Source: CAG-791 sp963650385
GTDB taxonomy: Bacteria > Bacillota > Clostridia > Lachnospirales > Lachnospiraceae
Length of the DNA: 64,000 nt
Direction of reading: 5' to 3'
Assembly (NCBI GenBank): GCA_963650385.1
Contig: CAVJLL010000009.1
Span: 1-64,000 of the forward strand
Positions within the stretch are counted from its first letter, which is position 1; the number at the start of each line of letters is the position of its first letter. The position numbers and the translations under genes are program-made. The notes under the pieces are model-generated. The model was not told the origin of the DNA and ran no database searches. It saw nothing but the letters and a program-made list of their open reading frames with translations. Below are positions 32,006 to 40,316 of the stretch, piece after piece.

Positions 32006-33646
32006 GTGAGCATATATACGAAGAACGTTTTGGAGCTTTTGGAGCAGTCAGCGGAGAAATTTCCGGATCGCCCGGCCTTTGGGGATCCGCAGAAGGACAT
32101 TACCTTTTCAGAGCTTTTGCAGAAGGCAAGAGCAGTCGGAGAGCTCCTGTCGAAGGATATGGCGCCGGAGAGTCCGGCGGCCTTTTATCTGGAAAAGTCG
32201 GTGGACGCCGTGATCGCGATGTTCGGTGTTGTCTATGCCGGCGGCTTTTACAGCTTTATCGATGTGCGGCAGCCGGCAGCCCGGGCACAGAAGGTTGCGG
32301 ATGTCCTGCAGCCGGCGGTTTTTATTACGGATGAGGCGAATGAGGAGCGTGCAGCGCAGATTGCCTGCGGCGGCAGGAAAATCCTGCTGAAGGAGCTTCT
32401 GAAGCAGGCGGAGGAATTCGCGGTGGGAGGCTCTGCAGACCGCAGTGCGGGTGCAGCGGCCGGTGAGGCTTCGTCAGAAGGGTCCTCTGGAAATGCTCGG
32501 AACGAAGAGGCAGCCGGACTTTCGGGGACACTGGCCGGGATTCGCAGCCGGATGACGGACAAGGCGCCCTTGTATGTGAATTTTACAAGCGGATCCACCG
32601 GCATTCCGAAGGGCGTTGCGGTGTGCCATCGGAGCGTCATTGAATTCATGGCGCATTTCGTGCCGCTCTTTTCCGTCACGGAGCAGGACGTTATGGGCAA
32701 TCAGGCACCGTTTGATTTCGACGTGTCGGTGAAGGACATCTACAGCGGCCTTGCTGCGGGAGCCAAGGTTCAGATCATTCCACGGGAATATTTCAGCAAT
32801 CCGACGCAGCTGATGGATTACCTTTGTGAGAAGAAGACAACGGTTCTGATCTGGGCGGTCAGCGCCATGTGCTTTGTATCGATCATGAATGCACTGGATT
32901 ACCGGACGCCGGACACCATTCGTGCGGTTGGGTTCTCCGGTGAGGTGATGCCCATCAAGCAGCTGAATATATGGCGCAGGTACCTGCCGGATGCGATGTA
33001 TGTCAATCTGTACGGGCCGACCGAGATCACCTGCAACTGCACCTATTTTGTATTGGATCCGCACAGAGAATATGCGCTGGATGAGGTGATTCCTGCGGGT
33101 AAGGCCTTCGGAAATGAGAAGGTGTTCCTCCTGGATGATGCCGACTGTCTGGTTCCGCAGACGGATACGAAGAGAGAAGGCGAAATCTGCGTGGGAGGAA
33201 CCTGTGTTGCGCTGGGCTACTACAAGGATGCGGAGCGGACGGCGGCTGCCTTTGTGCAGAATCCGCTGAATCCGTTTTATCCGGAGAGAATCTATAGGAC
33301 CGGCGATATCGGACGCTACGATGCAGAAGGGAATCTGATCTATGTATCCCGAAAGGATTTCCAGATCAAGCATCTGGGGCACCGCATCGAGCTGGGCGAG
33401 GTGGAGGCGGATGCCATGGCGAGGGACGGCGTGAGCCGCGCCTGCTGCATTTACGATGCGGTGAAAAAACGCCTGATCCTCTTTTATACGGGAGAACGGG
33501 ACCGCAAGGACCTGGAGCGGGAGCTAAAGGAGGTGCTGCCTCCCTTTATGGTGCCCAACAAAACGCTGCAGCTGGCAGATATGCCGCTGAACAAAAACGG
33601 AAAGATTGACCGGCACGCGCTGGAGGATATTTACCATGACAGATGA
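32006..33646 (+). CDS. Amino acid adenylation enzyme (DltA/NRPS A-domain-like AMP ligase)
   Basis: The 546-residue stand-alone A domain has core motifs A3 (YVNFTSGSTGIPKG, about 190-203), A5 (NLYGPTEITCNC), A7 (YRTGDIGRYD), A8 (KDFQIKHLGHRIELGEVE) and A10 with catalytic Lys533 (NKNGKIDR). A low-complexity Ala/Gly/Ser/Glu insertion sits near 150-180. It should activate an amino or hydroxy acid as the adenylate and load the carrier protein at 34989. GTG at 32006 follows AGGAGGAAGAT; the in-frame extension upstream looks non-coding. It overlaps the decarboxylase gene by 11 bp. Substrate unknown. Confidence 0.88.
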   Translation: MSIYTKNVLELLEQSAEKFPDRPAFGDPQKDITFSELLQKARAVGELLSKDMAPESPAAFYLEKSVDAVIAMFGVVYAGGFYSFIDVRQPAARAQKVADVLQPAVFITDEANEERAAQIACGGRKILLKELLKQAEEFAVGGSADRSAGAAAGEASSEGSSGNARNEEAAGLSGTLAGIRSRMTDKAPLYVNFTSGSTGIPKGVAVCHRSVIEFMAHFVPLFSVTEQDVMGNQAPFDFDVSVKDIYSGLAAGAKVQIIPREYFSNPTQLMDYLCEKKTTVLIWAVSAMCFVSIMNALDYRTPDTIRAVGFSGEVMPIKQLNIWRRYLPDAMYVNLYGPTEITCNCTYFVLDPHREYALDEVIPAGKAFGNEKVFLLDDADCLVPQTDTKREGEICVGGTCVALGYYKDAERTAAAFVQNPLNPFYPERIYRTGDIGRYDAEGNLIYVSRKDFQIKHLGHRIELGEVEADAMARDGVSRACCIYDAVKKRLILFYTGERDRKDLERELKEVLPPFMVPNKTLQLADMPLNKNGKIDRHALEDIYHDR

Positions 33647-34895
33647 GATGCTGCGCTTTATTGCACGGGAATACGGAACGCCGACCTTTGTCTTCGATAT
33701 CGGGGCGCTGAAGGAGCGCCTTGCCGCCATCCGCGGAATCTTCGGACCGAAGGTGAAGCTGTGCTACTCCATTAAGGCCAATCCGTTCCTGATTCCGGCG
33801 GCACTGGAGGAGGCAGACTGTCTGGAGGTCTGCAGTCCGGGAGAGCTGGCGATCTGCGAGAAACTCGGCGCGGACATGGAAAGAGTGGTGTACTCCGGCG
33901 TCAACAAGGAGCCGTGGGATGTCGAGCGCGCGGTCATTGCGGATAAGGTTGGGATCTGTACGGCGGAATCCCTTCGTCACGTTCATCTTCTGGAAAAGGC
34001 CGGAGAAAAGGCCGGGTGCAGAGTTCCCGTGCTCCTTCGCCTGAACAGCGGCGCACAGTTCGGTATGTCCAGGGAGGACCTTCTGCAGGTGATCCGGGAA
34101 AGAGAGAGTTACCCGCATCTGTCGCTGGAGGGCATTCATTATTTTGCAGGGACGCAGCGCAAAAACAGGGAGCTCCATCAGCAGAAGGAGGAGCTGCAGA
34201 TGCTGCGGTCTCTTTTTGCCGAGGTGAAGGAGAGCGAGGGCTTTTGCCTGCGGCGGCTGGAGTACGGCCCGGGACTGCCGGTTCCGCTGTTTGCAGACGG
34301 GGATTATTCCGATACGCTGGCACCGGCAAGGGAGCTGTCGGAAGCGCTGCAGGAGGCGGCAGAGTGGGCGGAGCTCACGGTGGAGGCCGGCCGGTTTTAC
34401 GCGGCGGAGTGCGGCTTCTACCTGACAAAGGTTGTGGACAGCAAGTGCGTGGGAGACAAACGGTACTGCATTGCAGACGGCGGGATCAACCATGTGAATT
34501 ACCTGGGACAGATCATGGGAATGAAGGAGCCGGTGATCCGGCATTTCCGCGGAAACGGTGATCCGGACGCCCTGCCGGGGACGGTGGACTACCGGAGAAT
34601 ACCGGATACGGAGGAGGCGGGAGAGCCTCTGGAGGACTGGACGATCTGCGGGAGCCTGTGCACGACCAACGATGACCTGGTGCGGACGCGGCATATGGCG
34701 GAGCCGAGGCCGGGAGATATTCTGGTATTTGAGAATCTGGGAGCATATTCTGTAACGGAGGGAATCTACCTGTTCCTCAGTAGAAAAATGCCCCGGATTG
34801 TGTTATATAATGATATTTCGGATATTTGTCTGGCAAGGGACTTTGTCGACACCGATCCGATCAATACACCGGCGCTGCATCTGCCCGGGAGGTGA
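33636..34895 (+). CDS. PLP-dependent fold-III decarboxylase (LysA/ornithine decarboxylase family)
   Basis: The 419-residue protein has the alanine-racemase-fold barrel: PLP Lys48 in CYSIKANP, CLEVCSPGELAI, HYFAGTQ, a glycine-rich phosphate loop EYGPGLPVPLF, ADGGINHVNY, and the C-terminal active-site motif GSLCTTNDDL with Cys and Asp, then PRPGDILVFENLGAYS. LysA needs a different substrate-specific set of residues and is usually elsewhere, so DAP decarboxylation is unlikely. Placed between an A domain and a carrier protein, it may decarboxylate the carrier-bound amino acid, as BtrK does for gamma-glutamyl-carrier in butirosin synthesis. Confidence 0.85.
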   Translation: MTDEMLRFIAREYGTPTFVFDIGALKERLAAIRGIFGPKVKLCYSIKANPFLIPAALEEADCLEVCSPGELAICEKLGADMERVVYSGVNKEPWDVERAVIADKVGICTAESLRHVHLLEKAGEKAGCRVPVLLRLNSGAQFGMSREDLLQVIRERESYPHLSLEGIHYFAGTQRKNRELHQQKEELQMLRSLFAEVKESEGFCLRRLEYGPGLPVPLFADGDYSDTLAPARELSEALQEAAEWAELTVEAGRFYAAECGFYLTKVVDSKCVGDKRYCIADGGINHVNYLGQIMGMKEPVIRHFRGNGDPDALPGTVDYRRIPDTEEAGEPLEDWTICGSLCTTNDDLVRTRHMAEPRPGDILVFENLGAYSVTEGIYLFLSRKMPRIVLYNDISDICLARDFVDTDPINTPALHLPGR

Positions 34896-34988
34896 GCTCC
34901 CGCAGGAAATGGTCTGTGCCGGTTTATCTGCCCTGAGCTGGAGGGGTAACTTACGTGAGAACAGCCGGCTGCGGCCAAGGAGGAAGTA

Positions 34989-35216
34989 ATGGAAGAACTG
35001 ATTGCACTGCTGAAGGATGTCAATGACGACGTGGATTTTGAGAACTGCACGACACTGATCGATGATGGAATTCTGGATTCCTTCGATATTCTGCAGATTA
35101 TCAGCGCACTGAATGATGAATATGATATTTCAATTCCGGCAGGTGAGATTGTGCCGAAGAACTTCAACAGCGCAAAGGCGCTGTATGAGATGGTGCAGAG
35201 ACTGCAGGAGGCATAA
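34989..35216 (+). CDS. Acyl/aminoacyl carrier protein
   Basis: The 75-residue acidic four-helix protein has Ser31 in GILDSFDILQII, the phosphopantetheine attachment site (DSL/DSF type as in DltC-like carriers), followed by the helix LNDEYDISIPAGEI. AAGGAGGAAGTA precedes the start. Third member of the adenylation-decarboxylase-carrier set; the 93-bp gap before it holds no other gene. It should carry the activated or decarboxylated amino acid to an acceptor that is not encoded nearby. Confidence 0.9.
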   Translation: MEELIALLKDVNDDVDFENCTTLIDDGILDSFDILQIISALNDEYDISIPAGEIVPKNFNSAKALYEMVQRLQEA

Positions 35217-35277
35217 AGCCGCATCAGCAGAGGAGATCGAATAGGGCCTGTTCATGCGGGCCGGGGAGTCAGATTTT

Positions 35278-37947
35278 ATGAAGGAACTGTCAAAAACATA
35301 CGATCCGAAGGCCATTGAGGATCGGATCTACGAGAACTGGGAAGAGAAGAAGTATTTTCACGCGGAGGTCGACCATTCGAAGCTTCCGTTTACCATTGTA
35401 ATCCCGCCGCCGAACATCACAGGACAGCTGCACATGGGGCATGCCCTGGATCAGACCATGCAGGATATCATCATCCGCTTTAAGAGAATGCAGGGCTACA
35501 ATGCATTGTGGCAGCCGGGAACGGACCATGCCTCCATCGCAACGGAGGTGAAGGTCATCAATGAGCTCAAGAAAAAGGGCATCACAAAGGCAGATCTGGG
35601 CCGTGAGGGCTTTCTGGAGAAGTGCTGGGAGTGGCGTGAAGAGTATGGCCGCCGCATCGTGACACAGCTCAAGAAGCTGGGCTCCTCATGCGACTGGGAC
35701 CGTGAGCGCTTCACCATGGACGAGGGGTGCAACCGTGCGGTTACAGAGACCTTTGTCAAGATGCATCAGAAGGGCTGGATCTATAAGGGCAACCGCATCA
35801 TCAACTGGTGCCCGGTATGCCAGACCTCGATTTCGGATGCAGAGGTGGAGTATAAGGAGCAGCACAGCCATTTCTGGCACATCAAGTACCCGCTGATCGA
35901 GGAGGACGGCAGCGTCAGCAAAACACACTTCCTGGAGTTCGCGACCACGCGTCCGGAGACCATGCTGGGCGATACCGCGGTTGCCGTAAACCCGGAGGAC
36001 GAGCGCTATAAGGATCTGATCGGCAGGAGCGTCATGCTCCCGATCGTGAACCGCCCGATCCCGATTGTAGGGGACGAGCATGCAGATCCGGAAGCCGGCA
36101 CCGGCGTTGTGAAGATTACACCGGCACACGACCCGAACGACTTTGAGGTCGGAAAGCGGCATGACCTTCCGGTGATCAACATCCTGAACGACGACGCTAC
36201 GATCAATGAGAACGGCGGCAAATACCAGGGAATGGACCGCTACGCGGCCCGCGATGCCATCGTGAAGGAACTGGATGACATGGGACTTCTGGTGGAGATC
36301 GAGGATCTGACCCACAATGTAGGAACCCATGACCGGTGCGGCACAACGGTAGAGCCGATGGTCAAGGAGCAGTGGTTCGTGAAGATGGACCAGCTGATCA
36401 AGCCGGCGGTGAAGGCAGTAGAGGACGGCGAAATCCAGCTCATCCCCAAGAGCATGGAGAAGACCTATTATAACTGGACGAACAACATCAAGGACTGGTG
36501 CATTTCCCGTCAGCTCTGGTGGGGACACCGGATTCCGGCGTGGTACTGCGATGACTGCGGTGAGACGATTGTTGACACGACTGCACCGCACAAGTGCCCG
36601 AAGTGCGGCTCGGAGAAGCTTCATCAGGATCCGGATACACTGGACACCTGGTTCTCCTCTGCGCTGTGGCCCTTTGAGACTCTGGGCTGGCCGGAGGAAA
36701 CCGAGGACCTTAAGTATTTCTATCCTACGGATGTGCTCGTAACCGGATACGACATCATCTTCTTCTGGGTCATCCGCATGATCTTCTCCGGATATGAGCA
36801 GATGGGAGAGCGGCCGTTCAAGACCGTTCTGTTCCACGGCCTGGTGCGGGACTCCCAGGGCAGGAAGATGTCCAAGTCCCTCGGAAACGGCATCGATCCT
36901 CTGGAAATCATCGACAAGTACGGCGCTGATGCACTCCGCCTGACGCTGATTACCGGCAATGCACCCGGCAATGACATGCGCTTTTATATCGAGCGCGTGG
37001 AGAACAGCCGGAACTTTGCCAATAAGATCTGGAATGCGACCCGCTTTATCATGATGAACGTGGAAGAGGGTCAGGAGGCAGATGCCGCTGTGATGCCGGA
37101 GCACCTGCAGCCGGAGGACCAGTGGATTCTCTCCCGCTTCAACAGCATTGTCCGTGACGTCACAGAGAACATGGAGAAGTTCGAGCTGGGCATTGCGGTG
37201 CAGAAGGTCTATGACTTCATCTGGGGCGAATTCTGCGACTGGTACATCGAGATGGTGAAGCCCCGCCTGTACCGCACGGACGATGCGGCAGGCAAGGAGG
37301 CAGCACTCTGGACGCTGCAGACGGTTCTGATCGGCAGCTTGAAGCTCCTGCATCCGTTTATGCCGTTCATCACGGAAGAGATCTTTACAACGGTGCAGAC
37401 CAAGGAGCCTTCGATCATGGTCTCCTCCTGGCCGAAGTGGAGAGAGGACTTCTCTTTCCCGGAGCAGGAAAAGGACATTGAGATGATCAAGGACGCCGTT
37501 TCCGGCATCCGCAAGATGCGCAGCGACCGGAATGTGGCACCTTCCCGCAAGTCGAAGGTGTACGTGGTTTCGGACAATGACAAGACGCTGGAGGTGTTCC
37601 GCAAGGATCAGCTCTTCTTCGAAACGCTCGCATATGCAAACGAGGTGGTTCTGCAGAAGGACCAGACAGGCATTCCGGAGGGAGCGGTATCGGTGATCGA
37701 GCCGTTCGCCACCTTCTTTATTCCGATGCAGGATCTGATGGATATTGCGGCGGAGATTGAGCGGCTGACAAAAGAGATGGCACGGCTGTCCGGCGAGCTG
37801 ACACGCTCGGAGAAAATGCTCTCCAATGAGAAGTTCCTTGCCAAGGCACCGCAGTCAAAGATTGACGAAGAGAAGGAAAAACAGGAGAATTACCGCCTCC
37901 AGTATGCATCGGTGGATGCCATGCTGCAGCAGCTGAAGACGCTTTGA
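35278..37947 (+). CDS. valS: Valyl-tRNA synthetase
   Basis: The 889-residue class I synthetase shows the HIGH motif PPPNITGQLHMGHAL, the CP1 editing domain (about 190-340, TTRPETMLGDTAVAVNP), the zinc-type CPVC and CDDCGE/CPKCGS segments, the KMSKS motif GRKMSKSLGNGIDPLEI, the anticodon-binding domain and the ValRS-specific C-terminal coiled coil (ERLTKEMARLSGELTRSEK). It charges tRNA-Val and edits Thr. ATG 35278 follows GGGGAG. No T-box leader lies in the 61-bp gap upstream. Confidence 0.97.
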   Translation: MKELSKTYDPKAIEDRIYENWEEKKYFHAEVDHSKLPFTIVIPPPNITGQLHMGHALDQTMQDIIIRFKRMQGYNALWQPGTDHASIATEVKVINELKKKGITKADLGREGFLEKCWEWREEYGRRIVTQLKKLGSSCDWDRERFTMDEGCNRAVTETFVKMHQKGWIYKGNRIINWCPVCQTSISDAEVEYKEQHSHFWHIKYPLIEEDGSVSKTHFLEFATTRPETMLGDTAVAVNPEDERYKDLIGRSVMLPIVNRPIPIVGDEHADPEAGTGVVKITPAHDPNDFEVGKRHDLPVINILNDDATINENGGKYQGMDRYAARDAIVKELDDMGLLVEIEDLTHNVGTHDRCGTTVEPMVKEQWFVKMDQLIKPAVKAVEDGEIQLIPKSMEKTYYNWTNNIKDWCISRQLWWGHRIPAWYCDDCGETIVDTTAPHKCPKCGSEKLHQDPDTLDTWFSSALWPFETLGWPEETEDLKYFYPTDVLVTGYDIIFFWVIRMIFSGYEQMGERPFKTVLFHGLVRDSQGRKMSKSLGNGIDPLEIIDKYGADALRLTLITGNAPGNDMRFYIERVENSRNFANKIWNATRFIMMNVEEGQEADAAVMPEHLQPEDQWILSRFNSIVRDVTENMEKFELGIAVQKVYDFIWGEFCDWYIEMVKPRLYRTDDAAGKEAALWTLQTVLIGSLKLLHPFMPFITEEIFTTVQTKEPSIMVSSWPKWREDFSFPEQEKDIEMIKDAVSGIRKMRSDRNVAPSRKSKVYVVSDNDKTLEVFRKDQLFFETLAYANEVVLQKDQTGIPEGAVSVIEPFATFFIPMQDLMDIAAEIERLTKEMARLSGELTRSEKMLSNEKFLAKAPQSKIDEEKEKQENYRLQYASVDAMLQQLKTL

Positions 37948-37960
37948 CGGGAGCAGGGCG

Positions 37961-38137
37961 ATGATTAATTTTGATGAAGAAATCAAGAAATTCCATCCGA
38001 GTCTGGAAATCAACGATGTCGAGAATGCCATTTACAACCAGGACATGAAGGACATGGTTGATGTGATGCTCAAGATGACGAAGGACGGTGTGTACGGAGC
38101 GGAGAGCTCTCCGGCTCATGCGATGAGGATGATGTAG
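37961..38137 (+). CDS. Small protein of unknown function (58 residues)
   Basis: The frame MINFDEEIKKFHPSLEIN continues to NAIYNQDMKDMVDVMLKMTK and ends AHAMRMM. GGGAGCAGGGCG gives a ribosome site, it begins 13 bases after valS stops and ends two bases before the next gene, so it fills the gap exactly as a real operon member would. The protein is acidic, helical and soluble with no known domain. The next gene begins with a zinc ribbon and TPRs; the small protein may be its partner. Confidence 0.72.
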   Translation: MINFDEEIKKFHPSLEINDVENAIYNQDMKDMVDVMLKMTKDGVYGAESSPAHAMRMM

Positions 38138-38139
38138 GC

Positions 38140-39921
38140 ATGTATTGCTACAAATGCGGCTGCGAGCTCAACAAGACGGATCATTGTCCGAATTGCGGGG
38201 CGGATGTAGCGACCTATAAAAAAATCATATATACGTCCAATGAGCTGTACAACGACGGTCTGCAGAAGGCGTCGGTGCGGGATCTGTCCGGCGCCATTTT
38301 ATCCCTGAAGAACAGTCTGTGGTTCAACAAGGACAACCTGGATGCCCGGAACCTCCTGGGACTGGTCTACTATGAGATCGGCGAGACGGTGGCGGCTCTT
38401 TCGGAGTGGGTGATTTCCAAGAACATCAACGACGAGAGGCTCCACCGCAAGAACAATCCGGGAGCGGATTATCTGGCACAGGTTCAGGCCAGCAAGCAGA
38501 CGATGGACAATCTGGACGCGTCCATTGCACGCTACAACCATGCACTGGAGTGCTGCTATTCCGGCAACCTGGATGTGGCGGTTCTGCAGCTGAAGAAGGT
38601 GCTGTCGATCAACCCCAAATACCTTCGTGCACGGCAGCTCCTGGCACTTCTGTTCATCGAGAGCGGCCAGAATAAGAAGGCGGCAAGAGAGCTTCAGCGC
38701 TGCCTTGCTCTGGACGGGAGCAACACGACTACGCTGCGCTATCTGCAGGAGGTGAATTCCAGACTGGCACCGGAGGGCTCCGGAAATGCGTCTGCAAGCC
38801 GCGCCAATGTCCGCACTGTGAAGACAGCCAGCCTTGGAGACACGCCGCAGACAACCGGCAAAAAAACGGGAACCAGGAACAAGAAGCCGAAGATCGGCAG
38901 CGTCATTTCCTATACAGCGGGCAACGAGACCATCATTCAGCCAGTCAACGCCAGAAACCCCGGGGTGGACGGGTTCGGTCTTCCCTCCTGGATCTACGGA
39001 GGAGTGATCGGACTGCTGGTGGGCGCAGCGCTCGTGGCGTTTCTGATCATGCCGACCAGGGTGCAGTCCATCCGTTCGGATGCGCAGAATCAGATCCGGG
39101 AGATCTCATCGGAGTCGGATCAGAAGGATGCACAGCTCACGGATCTGCAGAGTCAGCTGGATACGGTGACGGAGGACCTGCAGGCATTGCAGGAGCAGCA
39201 GGCGAAGGCTGAGGCCGGCGAGGACAGCACCTCGAAGAGCAATGCGCTGATGAAGAGTGCGGCACTCTATATTGAGGATTCGGTCCAGGTGCAGGATGCA
39301 GCTGATGCGCTGGCACTGATTGATCCGGAGACGGCTGCGGAGGATATGTCGGATGAGTTCGTGAAGCTCTACAACGACCTGTATCCACTGCTCCGCGCGC
39401 AGATCCTGCAGACCTGCGCAGATTCCGGAATAAAGGCCTATGAGGCGGATACGCCGGATTATGAGACGGCGGCTGCGGAGCTGGAGAAGGCGAATAAGTT
39501 CGAGAATACGGATAATCTGGGACAGACATGGGCACAACGGCAGTACTATCTGGCAGATTCGTACTATCAGCTTTACCTCGCAGCAGAGGATAAGACCGCA
39601 GCTGCAGAGAATATCACCAAGGCCAGGGCTGTCATTGCAGAGCTGGCGGCAAAATATCCGGATTCGGATTATACGCAGAAGGCGAATGCGCTGCTGACAC
39701 AGCTTCCGGATGTGCAGGAAAGTGCGCAGACATCGGACGGTGCTGCACAGACGGATACATCCGAGAATGCGTCGGCACAGACCGGTCAGACGACAGGAAC
39801 TGCGCAGACAACCGGAACCGCGCAGGCAGCCGAAACCAGCCAGGGAACAGGGAACAGTCGGGCGACAGGAACAGAGACAGGAACCGGCACTGCGGACGCA
39901 GCAGACAACAGCAACGGCTGA
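38140..39921 (+). CDS. Zinc-ribbon, TPR and coiled-coil membrane protein
   Basis: The 593-residue protein starts with a zinc ribbon (MYCYKCGC...CPNCGAD), then TPR-like repeats (about 30-210, e.g. ARNLLGLVYYEIGETVAAL and RARQLLALLFIESGQNKKA), one membrane helix (about 282-305), a coiled coil (about 312-360, DLQSQLDTVTEDLQALQEQ), further TPR-like helices outside, and a Thr/Gly/Gln/Ala tail. The topology suggests a cytoplasmic zinc-ribbon/TPR platform linked through the membrane to an extracellular sensor or scaffold part. No enzyme motif. Function unknown. Confidence 0.85.
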   Translation: MYCYKCGCELNKTDHCPNCGADVATYKKIIYTSNELYNDGLQKASVRDLSGAILSLKNSLWFNKDNLDARNLLGLVYYEIGETVAALSEWVISKNINDERLHRKNNPGADYLAQVQASKQTMDNLDASIARYNHALECCYSGNLDVAVLQLKKVLSINPKYLRARQLLALLFIESGQNKKAARELQRCLALDGSNTTTLRYLQEVNSRLAPEGSGNASASRANVRTVKTASLGDTPQTTGKKTGTRNKKPKIGSVISYTAGNETIIQPVNARNPGVDGFGLPSWIYGGVIGLLVGAALVAFLIMPTRVQSIRSDAQNQIREISSESDQKDAQLTDLQSQLDTVTEDLQALQEQQAKAEAGEDSTSKSNALMKSAALYIEDSVQVQDAADALALIDPETAAEDMSDEFVKLYNDLYPLLRAQILQTCADSGIKAYEADTPDYETAAAELEKANKFENTDNLGQTWAQRQYYLADSYYQLYLAAEDKTAAAENITKARAVIAELAAKYPDSDYTQKANALLTQLPDVQESAQTSDGAAQTDTSENASAQTGQTTGTAQTTGTAQAAETSQGTGNSRATGTETGTGTADAADNSNG

Positions 39922-39937
39922 AAGGCCGAAAAGCGGT

Positions 39938-39963
39938 GGGGCGCACCTTTGCCGGTGCGCCCC
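39938..39963 (+). terminator. GC-rich hairpin after the zinc-ribbon/TPR gene
   Basis: GGGGCGCACC pairs with GGTGCGCCCC around TTTGCC, 17 bases after the stop; only a short T-rich tail (TTGCTGT) follows, so it is a probable but weak terminator. Confidence 0.6.
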
Positions 39964-39992
39964 TTGCTGTAGGATCCGGGCTGCGCTTTTTG

Positions 39993-40047
39993 ACGAATGG
40001 GCTCTGAACAGACAATGCGATGAGGATTGCGGGAGCAGAATGCTCCC
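39993..40047 (+). repeat. Dispersed repeat family 1, long form
   Basis: ACGAATGGGCTCTGAACAGA, then GAGGATTGCGGGAGC and a small GGGAGC/GCTCCC hairpin. It aligns over about 45 bases with the copy after carB (63925-63970), differing at only a few positions. Confidence 0.6.
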
Positions 40048-40073
40048 CGGCCGGACGGAGGATGAGGCTGCGG

Positions 40074-40316
40074 ATGAAACAGCGTGAAATGGAATTTAAA
40101 ATGGAACGGCCGGGACTTTTGAAGGAAGGGGATGCGGTTACGGTTTCCGAAGGACTTCTCCCCAGCAATTATTATTATACGATTGATCCTTCCCTTGCTA
40201 TGAGCGGCAACATTCCGTTTACGCAGCGCCTGCATGCCTCCAAGGGCGTGGTGCAGTCCGTGATTGAGAATGAACGCGGCTTCTATGTGACGGTCCTGTT
40301 CGAGGAAGAGGAGTGA
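40074..40316 (+). CDS. Small conserved protein of unknown function (80 residues)
   Basis: The soluble protein has no signal or membrane segment. It contains MERPGLLKEGDAVTV, a YYYTIDPSLAM segment and a beta-rich C-terminal half (GVVQSVIENERGFYVTVLF) with an acidic end. GAGG seven bases upstream supports ATG 40074; an earlier in-frame start would lie in the repeat. The GTGA overlap with the EamA gene suggests cotranslation. I do not recognise a family; the strand pattern recalls a small SH3- or KOW-like barrel, but that is a guess. Confidence 0.7.
   Translation: MKQREMEFKMERPGLLKEGDAVTVSEGLLPSNYYYTIDPSLAMSGNIPFTQRLHASKGVVQSVIENERGFYVTVLFEEEE

Noticed and set aside
33636..34895. Diaminopimelate decarboxylase (lysA)
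   Set aside because: The fold matches, but the position between an adenylation enzyme and a carrier protein, and the absence of lysine genes nearby, argue for another substrate; the symbol is therefore not assigned.
31529..35277. T-box leader for valS or the adenylation operon
   Set aside because: No AGGGTGGNACCGCG motif or specifier-stem pattern is found in either gap or before trpS.
35686..37353. 555-codon minus-strand open frame opposite valS
   Set aside because: Mirror of valS codon use with no recognisable motif; valS is unambiguous on the + strand.
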